This document shows, piece by piece, positions 1 through 9,921 of a stretch of DNA of 64,000 bases. Position 1 is the stretch's first letter; each line of letters begins with the position of its first letter. The notes under the pieces are model-generated. The model saw only the letters and a program-made list of their open reading frames with translations. It searched no databases and was not told the origin of the DNA. The position numbers were made by a program, and so were the translations under genes. The stretch is taken from positions 248,001 through 312,000 of the forward strand of contig NC_012806.1 of the NCBI RefSeq assembly GCF_000026765.1. The letters are read 5' to 3'. This DNA is from Mesomycoplasma conjunctivae. GTDB lineage: Bacteria; Bacillota_I; Bacilli_A; Mycoplasmatales; Metamycoplasmataceae.

Positions 1-1
1 T

Positions 2-667
2 ATGATTTTGGATAAATTAGAATCTCTTAGAGTTCAAATTGAATCGCGACAAACTAGTGCTACCCAAGAGAGCATAACTAATGCGAGCAAAGTAGATAAT
101 TTTACACTTGAGAGCAAAGAAGTTACCAACATTTTCCCTTTATATCCTGATCTTTCAAAATTGAAAGAGGAATTTTTTGCCGATTTTAAACAAGGCAATA
201 TCGAAGAACAAAAAGCAATTATAGCCAAAGTCTTAGATAAAACCGGTGCAATTCCTTTTGGTGAATTTTGTGGTTTTCTCAAAAGCTGATTTTATGAGTC
301 TCGGGTGACTAATTTTATCAAAGAATCTGCTTACAAACTAATAGAGTCGCATGCCAAAATTATTGATAATTTTGTAGTTCCAAATAACTGTAATTTTCAA
401 TTCCGTGAAAGTGATTCTTTGGCTAACAAAAGATCAATTATGGACATTTATGACGAAGAAATCAAGCATTTTCTTTTAACAGTGCTCAGTTTTAGTAAGG
501 TAGGTATTAGTGCTATTGATCTAACTAGAAGTTTAGCTAATCGTATTTTTAGCTCATCAGTTCATAATAATCATATTAATAAAGTAATTACTGTGCTCAG
601 CCAATTAGAATCTGAGTCTAAAGTAATTAAAACTATTGATGATAAATATATGATTAAAGAGTCTTAG
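2..667 (+). CDS. unidentified protein, possibly 5'-truncated by window edge
   Basis: An open frame of 221 residues with one in-frame TGA (Trp) at 287-289. The first ATG is at base 2, so the true start may lie outside the window. I do not recognise the family. The N-terminal ~60 residues are polar (Ser/Thr/Glu-rich). The C-terminal ~55 residues (about 165-218) have the amphipathic helix-turn-helix-then-beta look of a small winged-helix domain, ending near DDKYMIKES. That would fit a regulator, but this is inference only. It is followed by a strong intrinsic terminator and then by the ula block on the same strand, so it belongs to the upstream transcription unit. Function unknown. Confidence 0.6.
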
Positions 668-690
668 TAGTTGAAAAATAATTAATAAAA

Positions 691-724
691 AAATATGCAA
701 TTTAAATTTGTTGCATATTTTTTT
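691..724 (+). terminator. intrinsic terminator
   Basis: A perfect 10-bp inverted repeat (AAATATGCAA at 691-700, TTGCATATTT at 711-720) with a 10-nt loop, running into a T tract. It separates the first gene from the ula block. Confidence 0.85.
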
Positions 725-778
725 GTACAAAAATGAACAACTTTTTGCATTTGCTTCTTATAAAATAATTTTTTATAG

Positions 779-784
779 TATAAT
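779..784 (+). promoter_or_regulatory. -10 box of the ula operon
   Basis: TATAAT at 779-784, directly downstream of a terminator and 38 bases before the ulaD start. The -35 region is weak (TTGCTT at 751-756 is too far away), as is common in mycoplasma promoters. A good Shine-Dalgarno AAAGGAG (808-814) precedes ulaD. Confidence 0.6.
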
Positions 785-821
785 AAAAATTAAATAATTT
801 TTTTATCAAAGGAGTGAAAAT

Positions 822-1484
822 ATGGCATTACCATTACTACAAATTGCACTTGATAATTTAACTATTGAAGAGGCAATTAAAAGTGCAAAAAAAGCACAAA
901 AATATATTGATGTAATCGAAGTTGGTACTATTTTATTAGCTTCTGAGGGCAAAAAAGCAATTACAGAGTTAAAAAAAGCTTTTCCTGATAAAATCATCGT
1001 TGCCGATGGAAAAATTGCAGATGCTGGCAAAATTTTTGGCAAAATGTTTTTTGATGAAGGTGCCGATTTTACTACTGCTATTTGTGCCTGTGAAGTTCCA
1101 ACTATTAAAGATTTAGTCGAGCTTGCTAGTAGCTATAAAACTAAACGTTGCAAAGAAATTCAAGTAGAAATGACATCTAATTTTACTTGAGAACAAGTGG
1201 ATGATTGATATGATGCTGGGGCAACCCAAGTTGTTTGACATAGAGCTCGCGACGCGCAAGCAAGTGGAGTAAAATGATCACAAAAAGATATTGACATTGT
1301 TGCAAAATTAGCTCAAAAAGGATTTAAAGTGACTGTGACTGGTGGAGTCGAAGTTGCTGATATTAAACTATTTAAAGACATTCCTATCTATATTTTTATA
1401 GCTGGAAGATCAATTCGTGATGCCAAAGACCCAGAATTAGCAGCAAAGGAATTCAAAGATGAGTTTAAAAAGTATTGAAAATAA
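822..1484 (+). CDS. ulaD: 3-keto-L-gulonate-6-phosphate decarboxylase
   Basis: 220 residues, continuous through several TGA codons. It is a TIM-barrel decarboxylase of the OMP-decarboxylase/KGPDC family, converting 3-keto-L-gulonate-6-P to L-xylulose-5-P and CO2 in L-ascorbate use. Visible signatures are LQIALDN at the N-terminus (first-strand Asp), DVIEVGT, IIVADGKIADAG (the D-x-K motif region), WHRARDAQ, and the C-terminal phosphate-binding TGGVEV and FIAGRSI. Length is normal for UlaD. The start follows AAAGGAG with 7-nt spacing. The stop lies inside the next gene (26-nt overlap with ulaE), so the two are translationally coupled. Identity is further supported by ulaE and ulaF immediately downstream. 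Confidence 0.93.
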
Positions 1485-2355
1485 ACACTTTTTAGGCATT
1501 TACGAAAAAGCTATTGATAAAAAGTTTGACCTCATTGAAAAAATTGCAATTGCTAAGTCTGCCGGCTTTGATTTTCTAGAATTAAGCATTGATGAATCAG
1601 AAGAATTTGCTGCCCGTCTCAAATGAAGTGCACAAGAAATTAAAAAAATTCGTCTTGCTTTGATTGAAAAAGACTTTTATTTTAATTCAATGTGCTTATC
1701 TTTGCATCGTAAGTATCCTTTTGGATCTCAGAATCCCCAAGTGCGCAAAAAGGCTTTAAGTATTTTAGAAAAGGCAATGATTTTGGCCAAACAACTAGGA
1801 ATTCGTACAATTCAGTTAGCAGCTTATGACATTTATTATGAACAAGAGCATTTAAAATCTGAAGACTATTTCATTCAAACTATGAAACAGGCTGCCAAGC
1901 TAGCTCAAAAATATTCTATTCAAATTGCTTTTGAAACTATGGATACTAAGTTTGCTGGCACCATCAGCAGATGTTTATATTTAATAAATAAAATCGGTGG
2001 TGGAGTCTTGATTTATCCAGATTTGGGTAATCTCAATCGTTTTGCTGATGATATCGAAAATGAAATTCGGCTTGCTAAAGATAAAATTGTTGGCTTTCAT
2101 TTTAAAGATACCTTGCCAAATACCTTTAAAAATGTAGACTTTGGTCAAGGTGATGTTGATTTTCTAAGAAGTTTAAAAGCAATTGTCAAAGAAAAAATTA
2201 GTGCACCATTTTTAATTGAAATGTGATACAAAGATGCCGATTTTAAACAAGAATTAGCTCGTGAAGAAAATAGACAAATCCAAATTGATAATCTTGTCAA
2301 AGCACGTAAATTTTTTCTAGATAAATTAGTTGAGGCATATAATGAAGAAAAATAA
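1459..2355 (+). CDS. ulaE: L-ribulose-5-phosphate 3-epimerase
   Basis: 298 residues, starting MSLKSIENKHFLGIYEKA. It is an AP-endonuclease-2-like TIM barrel of the UlaE/SgaU family that interconverts L-xylulose-5-P and L-ribulose-5-P. Recognisable segments include MCLSLHRKYPFGS, IQLAAYDIYYE, IAFETMDTKF (metal-binding Glu), VLIYPDLGNLN, IVGFHFKDT and FLIEMWYK, which match the conserved metal-site strands of the family. The start ATG lies within the end of ulaD. The stop overlaps the ulaF start by 14 nt. Together with ulaD and ulaF it gives the full route to D-xylulose-5-P. The ascorbate PTS (ulaABC) is not in this window. Confidence 0.92.
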
Positions 2356-3079
2356 AGCTTTTTTAATCGATCCTGTTGAGCTCAAGCAACTCCAACAACA
2401 TGTCTATGATGCCAATATGCTACTCTACAATTATAAATTAGCTATTCATACTTGAGGAAATGTCTCTGCAATTAGCAAAGATCGCAAATATATGGTAATT
2501 AAGCCAAGTGGAGTTTCTTATCAAGCTATGCAACCAACAGATATGGTCGCAGTTGATTTGGATAATAATGTCATCGGTGGTAGTCTCAATCCTTCTAGTG
2601 ATACACCAACGCATACACTTTTGTACAAACAAGATTCAAGAATTCAAGCGATTGTGCACACTCATTCACCTTTTGCAGTTGCTTGAGCACAAGCGGGTAG
2701 TGATATTCCAGCTTTAGGTACTACCCATGCAGACAATTTTTATGGTGCAGTGCCTTGTGCCCGCGAATTAAGTGAGCAAGAAATCAATGGTGATTATGAG
2801 CACAACACAGGACTAGTAATTATTGAACATTTTCAAAAAAATAACATCGATTTTATAGCAACTCCGGCAACACTTGTCAAAGAACGCGGGCCTTTTTGCT
2901 GATCAGCAAAAAGTGCAACTGATGCTGTTAATTTGGCACTCACACTTGAAGAAGTTGCAAAAATGGCACTTTATACTAAATTAATTAACCCTTTGCAAAA
3001 GCAAGCAAATATTTTCTTGCAAAATAAACATTATAACCGTAAGCATGGGAAAAACGCTTATTATGGACAAAAAAAATAA
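2342..3079 (+). CDS. ulaF: L-ribulose-5-phosphate 4-epimerase
   Basis: 245 residues, class II aldolase/AraD family. It converts L-ribulose-5-P to D-xylulose-5-P, the last step before the pentose phosphate pathway. The zinc-site motif IVHTHSP is visible (two His ligands), as are KPSGVSY near the N-terminus, GTTHADNFYG, and the typical C-terminal tail NRKHGKNAYYGQ. Length matches UlaF/AraD. The start overlaps ulaE by 14 nt, and the stop overlaps the start of the following HAD gene. This is the third member of a coupled cassette ulaD-E-F. Confidence 0.93.
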
Positions 3080-3935
3080 TTTATCAACTAAAATTAATAA
3101 TTTAGTTTTTGATTTAGATGGTACCTTACTAAATTCGCAAAAAGAAATTTTACCATCAAGTATTAAAGTATTGAAAAGGTTGCAAAAAGAAGGAAAAAAA
3201 CTCATTTTTTGCACAGGTCGACCTTGATATTTTGTTGTAAAATATACAAAATTAATTGCCCCAGATTTGCCAATTATTTCGTGTAATGGCTCACTTGTTT
3301 ATGATTGAAAAAATCACAAAACTATTTATTCATTAGCTTTTGAAAAAGCAACTGTCTATAAAATTATAGACATTTTGATTAAAAATGAAATTGTTTTTTT
3401 AATTTATACAACTAAAAAAATGATTGCTATTGGTAATTTAAAAAATCATATCAACTGGTTTGAATATCTCAAAAGAGAAAATGCTAAAATTGAAGAAGAT
3501 CAATATAAATTTGACATTGATTTTTATGATTTTCAAGATTTTGAAAAAAAATATATTCAAGACGATGTTGTTGTTAAATTTCTATTAATTCAAGCAGATA
3601 GCAAAGCTGAAAATGTAGCAAAAGCTACCAAACTATTAGAAGCTGAAGAAGATATTTATTTTGTCAAATCACAAGACAAAGTCATTGACATTATGACTCA
3701 AGGTTCTAATAAAGGTAAAGGATTGGAATTTTTAGCTCAAGAATATGGACTTGATTTAGAAAAAACAATTGTTTTTGGTGATGCAAGCAATGATTTGCCA
3801 ATGTTTGCTGTTGCAAAATATAGTGTCGCTATGGGTCAAGCAAAACCTGAGATAAAAAGTGCGGCAAATTTTACAACTCAGACTAATAATGATGACGGGA
3901 TTGCTTATTTTTTTGATAATGAATGATTTAATTAG
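3063..3935 (+). CDS. HAD-superfamily (Cof-type) sugar phosphatase
   Basis: 290 residues from the ATG at 3063; an in-frame ATG at 3045 is possible but sits deeper in ulaF. HAD motif I is LVFDLDGTLL (nucleophile Asp17, Asp19), motif II is IFCTGRP, and motif IV is VFGDASNDLPMF. The long cap between motifs II and III is the Cof/YidA (IIB) type, whose members dephosphorylate sugar phosphates or other small phosphates. It overlaps ulaF by 17 nt and so is co-expressed with the ula genes. It could remove excess pentose or sugar phosphate, but the substrate cannot be read from sequence. The C-terminus overlaps the next gene by 17 nt. Confidence 0.85.
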
Positions 3936-4431
3936 TTATATTACTAAAATTAGTAAGATACGCATCAATCACCACAATAATGGTTTTTGGCTAGTGCCAT
4001 CAGTTCGTAATTATTTTTCCTTTCGCCTAACAGCTTTTGTTATTAAAAAAACTGATACTCTTGAAGAAATGATTTTGCGTAATAATTGAGTTTCCAAAGA
4101 AGTTATTTTTAATTTCAATGGTGATAACAACTTTGTAAAATTTAATCTAGCTTTAAAATTAAGAGAAATTAATTTTCGCCTTGATGCACAACAGATCAAA
4201 AAACTTAGTGATAAATCAACTTTATCTTTTTTTCCTATCGACAATTGTGAAATTATTTTAGATAAAAAAGGCCTACAATTAATATATGATGGTATAATAC
4301 CTTTTTTTAGTAAAAAATATTATCATAAATTACTAGAACAGCAACAAAGGCAACAAAAACAAAAAAATATTAGTTTTCTTTGGCGAAGTTTTGGTTTTAA
4401 GGAGGTTAAAAAACATGAAGTTAAAAAATAA
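3919..4431 (+). CDS. conserved-looking hypothetical protein, 170 aa
   Basis: 170 residues starting MNDLISYITKISKIRI, read through one TGA. I do not recognise a family. No signal peptide or membrane segment is evident. The C-terminal 35 residues are Gln/Lys-rich and basic (QQQRQQKQK) and end within the start of the downstream lipoprotein gene. It overlaps both neighbours (17 nt with the HAD gene, 17 nt with the lipoprotein), and the Shine-Dalgarno AAGGAGG of the lipoprotein gene lies inside it. The frame is therefore probably translated. Function unknown. Confidence 0.65.
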
Positions 4432-5878
4432 AATGATTTTATTATCTTCGCTATCTATGATTCCTGCACTTGCAATCAGTTGTGGTGTTGCAACAGTATC
4501 TGGATCAGAACTAAATCCTGTTAGCAATGAGAAGCAAATTTTACAAAAAATCTTAGAAGTTCCTTTGCCTTTTGAAAAGCAAGATTATTCGCCTTATTTT
4601 TATAATAAATTATTTATTAATTTCTTAAATACACCAGAAAATAGAGCTTTTGTAAGAGAAAATATTATCAAAATTCTTGAAACTCAAGAAGATAAATCAC
4701 AACTTTCACCTGAAAATTTTAACCGTCTCGGTGATGAAATAATCAAATCAGATATTTTTCAAAAGTTTCTCACTGATGAAGGAAATTATGAAGGTATTTC
4801 GACCTTAAGTGCAAGCAAATTCCTTGAAAAATGAAGAGAATATCAAACTAAAAATAATGGCGAAGAAAAATTAACTTGATTTTTTAAATATGGATTTGGC
4901 TTCTTTGCAAAAGAATTTCCTGATTTAAGTCCTGAAAATATTATCGATAGATTAGTTCATGTTTATGCAAGAGCTGAGTATGATCGGCTTGCTGATAAAA
5001 ATGTTGAAGAAGTTCCAGTTAGTGCTCTAGGAATTAGCAATTTATTTAACCAATATTTTCAAGTACATTCTCCTTTAGAGTCAACATTGTGATTTAATTG
5101 AAATTTTGAGCCCTTAGAAAAAATAAGTAATGATTTTAAGCAACAATACCCTGGAAGTGCGTTTTTGCCCCCCCTAGTTGATGATGATTTTCAAACTAAA
5201 TATGATTTGATTCAAAAATTAAATCAATATAAACAAATTACAACAAAAAAAATTCTTTCACCTGATGAATCTAAATTAAATATTCCTGCTCCTTTTGAAC
5301 GTCTAGCTGGTCAAAAATCTCAAAATGAAAGTGCTCAAAATGAAGAGTATAAGCCTCAATTTGTTAATCAGAAAACAACTTTTAAAGTTCAACCACGTGC
5401 TTTTTTTATTCAAGATGAGCAAACTTTTGCTGATGAGAAAACTAACAGCTTAAAAAATGTAATTTATAAATTATTTTGAGTTATAGATGAAGAAAATGGA
5501 CAAAATTATGATAATTTTGAAAACATTCGCCCACCGCAAGATGTAAATGATCCTGATAATAAAAGGGGTAATTTTTCCACCGGTGGTCTTTATTCTAAAA
5601 CTTTAGAAGATTTAGAAAAAATTGAGAAAGCACAAACAGGTGAGAAGAAAATTTTTAGTGTTTCACGTAGAATTGAAATTAAAGGGTTTTTAAAAGAAGA
5701 AAATAAAATTTTAAAAGCTCAAAATTACAAATTTAATGTAGATTCATTAGCAAATTCGCAATTAAAAAATGATTTAGCACAAAATTTTTCTAACCCTAAT
5801 TTAATTGAAGCACAAAATAAAATTAGTGTTCCAGTGGACAAGATTAAAAATTTAAATCCTAAATATCAACCTGAATAA
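4415..5878 (+). CDS. lipoprotein, unknown function
   Basis: 487 residues. The N-terminus is a mycoplasma lipoprotein signal: MKLKNK basic start, hydrophobic stretch, then lipobox AISC with the modified Cys at residue 23. A strong AAGGAGG (4399-4405) sits 9 nt before the ATG. The mature part is polar, has several TGA-encoded Trp residues and no further membrane segment, so it should be anchored on the outer face of the membrane. I recognise no catalytic motif. It is followed 16 nt later by the PEBP-like gene, and the pair may be co-transcribed with the ula-HAD block, as there is no terminator in between. Confidence 0.8.
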
Positions 5879-5894
5879 AAGCTGAGGTAAAAAA

Positions 5895-7115
5895 ATGATT
5901 AAAATAAAAATTCCCGATGTTCAAGGTGGGGTACTAAATACTGAATTTGGTAATGGTAATTTAGGAAAAAAATATCGCAATTCAGTTAGTTTTCCAATTA
6001 AATGATCAAAAGTTAAAGGTGCACGTTCTTATTGTGTAACGTTGATTGATTATGAAGCAAGTGGTGCTATGGGTGTTGTTTTTGTGCACTGAATTGCTGC
6101 TAATATTAAAAAAAATAAGCTCAAATGAGATGATTCATTTAATCAAAAAGCCCAGATTGCTCAGTTTGAAAATAGTGTTACTGATAAAGCAAGTATGTAT
6201 CTTTTAGAAGCTTTTTACCAAGAACATCCAAATGGTGTTTATTATGGACCCTTTCCTCCTGATACTGATCACAATTATCGTTTGGAAGTCTATGCGTTAG
6301 ATGTTGATGATATTTTTCATGGGCAACCTCACAATGGTAATGGTTTATTTTATGATGATTTTTTAGAGCTCATCAAAAATAATGTCATTGATTATGGAAT
6401 CACTAGTTTTTTGTATCGTAGTCGGACAGAGTTTAAAAATCAACAACTTATTGAAAAAAATTTAACTCCTCAGCAATTAAGTGCGCCTTTGAGTCAAGAT
6501 ATTGAATTTTTTAAATCATTTGATCAGATTAATTTTTCTTCGCATGCACTTAGTGCAAGAGCCAATGATTATCATCTTTTAAATATTGATTTTCTTGGTC
6601 GTCAAGGTGCAAGTGGCCTATATAGTGCGCGTAGTTTTGATTTAGAAATCTACTGTGATAATCAACAGGTCGTTGAATATGTTGTCCTTGTTAGTAGTTT
6701 TGCTGAAGTAAATTCCTTAGGAGTTGGTTTGATAAATTGAGTCAAAGTAGGTATAGAAAAAAACCAAAATCACTATAAAACACGAATAGAAGCGCAAAAA
6801 GATTCTTGAGACAGCGACACTGACGAAATCAAAATCAGTAACTCATTTGATTCCTTAAGTGCGGCAAAAATTGCGCAAATTTCTGGTTTTGAAAACGCAG
6901 GTGTTTTTGATTTTGTCAAACAAGGATATGGTATTATTTACTTTCCTTTATTAACAAATGGTCAAGGAAAATATGTTTTAGAAATTTTTGGTATCGACGA
7001 AAAAATTGATTGAAAACAATTGCAATCAGAAAAAACTTTAAATGCTGCCGATGTTTTAAGAGCAATTAAAGCAAAAGTTGTTGCTTATAACAAAACTATT
7101 TTCAAACTACTTTAA
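5895..7115 (+). CDS. YbhB/PEBP-family protein with long extension
   Basis: 406 residues. The N-terminal ~210 residues show the phosphatidylethanolamine-binding protein fold of bacterial YbhB type: SFPIKWSKVKGARSYCVTLID at the start, VFVHWIAANI, then YYGPFPPDTDHNYRLEVYALDV, which corresponds to the family's GP(x)PP...H.Y...YALD core. Bacterial YbhB proteins are about 150-185 residues, so this one has an extra C-terminal ~190 residues without a recognised domain. No signal peptide is seen, so it is probably cytoplasmic. The role of these proteins in bacteria is unclear, and ligand binding is only inferred from the family. It ends at a strong bidirectional terminator. Confidence 0.72.
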
Positions 7116-7120
7116 TAAAA

Positions 7121-7180
7121 AAGCTATAAATTTATAGCTAATTAATAAAAAAAGAAGCTTTAGCTTCTTTTTTTATTAAT
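7121..7180. terminator. bidirectional terminator between PEBP gene and rplA
   Basis: Bases 7141-7180 form a near-perfect palindrome (about 18-bp stem around AGAAGC-TTTA-GCTTCT) flanked by A and T tracts on both sides, so it can end transcripts from either strand. A smaller hairpin (AGCTATAAATTTATAGCT, from 7122) precedes it. Confidence 0.9.
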
Positions 7181-7184
7181 TAAA

Positions 7185-7880
7185 TTAGAAATTATCAAAT
7201 TTAATTTTGATAGAAGGTCCCATTGATGCTGAAACGGTTAGATTTTTAATGTAGGCACCTTTAACTGTGCTAGGTTTTAATTTTTTGAGCAACTGAATTA
7301 AAGTTTGCGCATTTTCTACTAGTTGATTTACTTCCATATAAGTTTTACCAATTAGTGAGTGAACAATTCCAAATTTATCAGCACGGTAGTTAGCTTTACC
7401 TTTTTTAATTTCTACAACAGCTTTTTCAGGAGTTGGAGTAACTGTTCCAGTTTTAGGGTTAGGCATTAGACCTTTAGGCCCAAGTTTTTTACCATATTTT
7501 CCTAGAAGTGGCATCAATTTTGGTTCAACAATTATAACATCGAAGTTAAAATTATCAATTTTGAGATTTTCTTCCAATTCACCTGGTGTATAAACTAAAT
7601 CAGCTCCTGCTTCTTTTGCTTTAGTTGCAATTTCTTGTGAATCAGTTGCCACTAAAACACGAACATTTTTCCCTGTCCCATGTGGAAGTAGAATACTTCC
7701 TCTTAGTTGTTGATCAGCTTTTCTTGTATCAAGGTTTAATTTGATTGCTAAATCAACTGAACCAGCAAATTTGGTATATGAAGTTTTTTTAACCAAATCC
7801 ATTGCTTCTTCAATTGTATAAAGACGATCTTTTTCAACTAATTTTCTAGCTTCAACAAGTTTTTTTCCAATTTTTTTCAT
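7185..7880 (-). CDS. rplA: 50S ribosomal protein L1
   Basis: 231 residues, the full length of bacterial L1. It binds 23S rRNA helices 76-78 (the L1 stalk) and assists tRNA exit. In many bacteria it represses its own operon by binding the mRNA leader. Characteristic segments are visible: SVDLAIKLNLD, RGSILLPHGTGK, LLGKYGKKLGPKGLMPNPKTGTV, and ASMGPSIKI at the end. The start ATG overlaps the rplK stop (TAATG), implying coupled translation. A candidate L1-binding leader hairpin lies upstream of rplK. Confidence 0.97.
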   Translation of the reverse strand: MKKIGKKLVEARKLVEKDRLYTIEEAMDLVKKTSYTKFAGSVDLAIKLNLDTRKADQQLRGSILLPHGTGKNVRVLVATDSQEIATKAKEAGADLVYTPGELEENLKIDNFNFDVIIVEPKLMPLLGKYGKKLGPKGLMPNPKTGTVTPTPEKAVVEIKKGKANYRADKFGIVHSLIGKTYMEVNQLVENAQTLIQLLKKLKPSTVKGAYIKNLTVSASMGPSIKIKFDNF

Positions 7881-8329
7881 TATTTATCTCCTTGTTGTTT
7901 TAAAAATTCATCAATACCTTCAACTTCAACACCCATTTGTTTTGCTGTTCCATAAATTGTTAGGATAGCTTTGTCAATGCTGTCGGTGTTTAGATCTACT
8001 AATTTGTATTCAGCAATTTCTTTTAATTGTTCAAAAGTGATTTTTGCAACCTTGGTGGTTTTACTATTAGATGAACCACTTTCAATTTTAGCAGCTTGCT
8101 TAATTTTGTATGAAGCTGGTGAGGTAAATAAACGAAAATCAAAGCTTTTATCTTTGTAGACAGTAATTTCAACAGGAACTGGTTCACTTCCACGATTTTT
8201 AGTTTCATCATTGAACTTTTTAGTAAATTCAGGCATTACAATTCCAAGTCCAGCTAGTGCAGGTCCTGGCTTTGCTTGCCCAGCGTTAAATTGCAACTTC
8301 GCAACTCTAACTACTTCTTTTTTTGCCAT
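7880..8329 (-). CDS. rplK: 50S ribosomal protein L11
   Basis: 149 residues starting MAKKEVVRVAKLQFNAGQAKPGPALAGLGI, the conserved L11 N-terminal domain with its Gly/Pro-rich motif. The C-terminal rRNA-binding domain (KQAAKIESGS...GTAKQMGVEVEGI) is present. An in-frame ATG nine bases upstream (8338) was not chosen, because the AAAGG Shine-Dalgarno abuts it directly, whereas spacing to 8329 is normal. It is the first gene of the L11-L1 operon. A small insertion-like TTKVAKITFEQLKE stretch is typical of the family. L11 is part of the GTPase-associated centre of the ribosome. Confidence 0.97.
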   Translation of the reverse strand: MAKKEVVRVAKLQFNAGQAKPGPALAGLGIVMPEFTKKFNDETKNRGSEPVPVEITVYKDKSFDFRLFTSPASYKIKQAAKIESGSSNSKTTKVAKITFEQLKEIAEYKLVDLNTDSIDKAILTIYGTAKQMGVEVEGIDEFLKQQGDK

Positions 8330-8369
8330 GTCGAGCATCCTTTCATATTAATATTAAATAGAATAAAAT

Positions 8370-8406
8370 CTCTAAGTGGTCAAGCGAATATTTTCTCCCA
8401 CTAGAG
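8370..8406 (-). promoter_or_regulatory. candidate L1-binding autoregulatory leader hairpin of rplK-rplA
   Basis: On the minus strand the leader reads CTCTAGTGGGAG, then a 12-nt AU-rich stretch, then CTTGACCACTTAGAG. The flanks pair (CTCTAGTGG with CCACTTAGAG), leaving GGAG opposite a TGAC-type internal loop. This resembles the helix-76/77 region of 23S rRNA bound by L1 (GGUGGGAG ... GACC ... ACCACC). It starts about 41 nt upstream of the L11 ATG, in the expected place for L1 feedback control. Sequence and position are seen; the regulatory role is inferred from known L1 autoregulation. Confidence 0.6.
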
Positions 8407-8425
8407 GCATTAAAATAACTTTACA

Positions 8426-8431
8426 ATTATA
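8426..8431 (-). promoter_or_regulatory. -10 box of rplK-rplA
   Basis: TATAAT on the minus strand, within TATAGTATAATTG. It would start the transcript near 8419, just upstream of the L1-type hairpin, so the hairpin would be the first structure in the mRNA. The -35 region is poor (TAAAGA). Confidence 0.6.
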
Positions 8432-8523
8432 CTATAAAAATAAAAATATCTTTATTTTTTAACACATTTAATAAAAAATGGATTTTAATTTCATTTTTTT
8501 GGCATTATTGTATTAAAGCAACT

Positions 8524-8553
8524 TTGAGAAATTTGCGTATTTTATAGTATAAT
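8524..8553 (+). promoter_or_regulatory. promoter of asnS
   Basis: TTGAGA (8524-8529), 18-bp spacer, TATAAT (8548-8553), followed by an AAAAGGAG Shine-Dalgarno (around 8564-8571) just before the asnS ATG. Confidence 0.7.
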
Positions 8554-8577
8554 TTTATAATCAAAAAGGAGTTAATT

Positions 8578-9921
8578 ATGGCTATTAAAAAAATTATTTC
8601 TAAACCTGAACTTCACAGTTCGGAAAACTTAAAAATTAAAGGTTGAGTTACCAACATTAGAGGAAATTTAAACATTAAATTTGTTGAAATTAATGATGGA
8701 TCTTCAATTGTAAATTTACAGTGTGTTCTTAAAAAGGACAAAATTGATTTTGAAAAAATTAGCAATTTATCTCTTGGTAGTGCTATTGAGGTTTCAGGTG
8801 TTTTTAAATACACACCAGAGCGCCAACAAAGCGGAGAATTAATTGTTGATAAAATTGATATTTTATCCTTATCAGATGTTAATGAGTTTCCAATTCAAAA
8901 CAAGGAAACAACTGTTGAATTTTTAAGACAAATTCCGCATATTAGACACAGGACTAAACTTTTTAGAGCAGTTATGCGCTTAAGATCTGCTCTGTTTTTT
9001 GAAATTAATTCCTTTTTTGAAAATGAAGGTTTTTTAAATTTTTCTGCCCCAATTTTAACCTCTAATGATGGTGAAGGAGCTGGTGAAACATTTTTAGTAG
9101 ATGATGAAAAAGGTGGATTTTTTAACAAAAAAACAACCTTGGGAGTTACAGGACAATTGCATGCTGAATCATATGCACTGGGTTTTGGAAAAGTCTATAC
9201 TTTTGCTCCTACTTTCCGTGCTGAAAAATCTAATACTAAAAAACATGCAGCCGAATTTTGAATGGTTGAACCAGAGGTAGCTTTTTTTAATTTACAAGAT
9301 ATTATTGGCCTAGGCGACAAAATGCTCAAATTTGTTATCAAAAATGTTTTAGAAAAAAACAAAGATGAATTTGATTTTCTTGAAAAATACTTAGGTATCA
9401 AAATAAGACAAAGACTTTTGGAATTTTATAAATCACCTGTTAAACAGATAGATTATAAAGATGCAATTGAATTATTACTTAAACACAAAGATCAATTTGA
9501 AGTTCAGGATCTCTATTTTGGTGCTGACCTTAAAACTGAGCATGAGCGTTTCTTAGCCGAAAATATTTTTAACGCACCAGTTGCAGTTATTAACTATCCA
9601 AAGTCTTTAAAAGCTTTTTATATGCACCAAAACGATGATGGAAAATCAGTTGCTGCTTTTGACTTATTGGTGCCAGGTATTGGAGAATTGATTGGTGGTT
9701 CACAAAGAGAAGTTCGTTATGAAAAATTACTAGAGAGAATTCAAGAACTCAATATGAGCCAGGAAGATCTCCAATGATATTTAGATTTAAGAAAATTTGG
9801 TAATGCAGGATCCTCAGGTTTTGGTCTTGGTTTTGAAAGACTTGTAATGTATATTACAGGTATTGATAATATCCGTGATGTTATTCCATTCCCAAGAACT
9901 AACAAAAATATTTTAATGTAA
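8578..9921 (+). CDS. asnS: asparaginyl-tRNA synthetase
   Basis: 447 residues, a class IIb synthetase charging tRNA-Asn. There is an N-terminal OB-fold anticodon-binding domain (KIKGWVTNIRGN...FVEINDGS). Motif 2 is [25 protein letters not shown], with the Asn-specific FRAE...HxxEF pattern. Motif 3 is [15 protein letters not shown], followed by the terminal [11 protein letters not shown] typical of AsnRS. Length is normal. TGA codons encode conserved Trp residues (for example in EFWMVEPE), direct evidence for code 4. The stop overlaps the next start (TAATG). Confidence 0.97.

Noticed and set aside
8330-8338. Upstream ATG (8338) as the rplK start
   Set aside because: The Shine-Dalgarno would abut the start codon; the ATG at 8329 gives the standard MAKK start with normal spacing.
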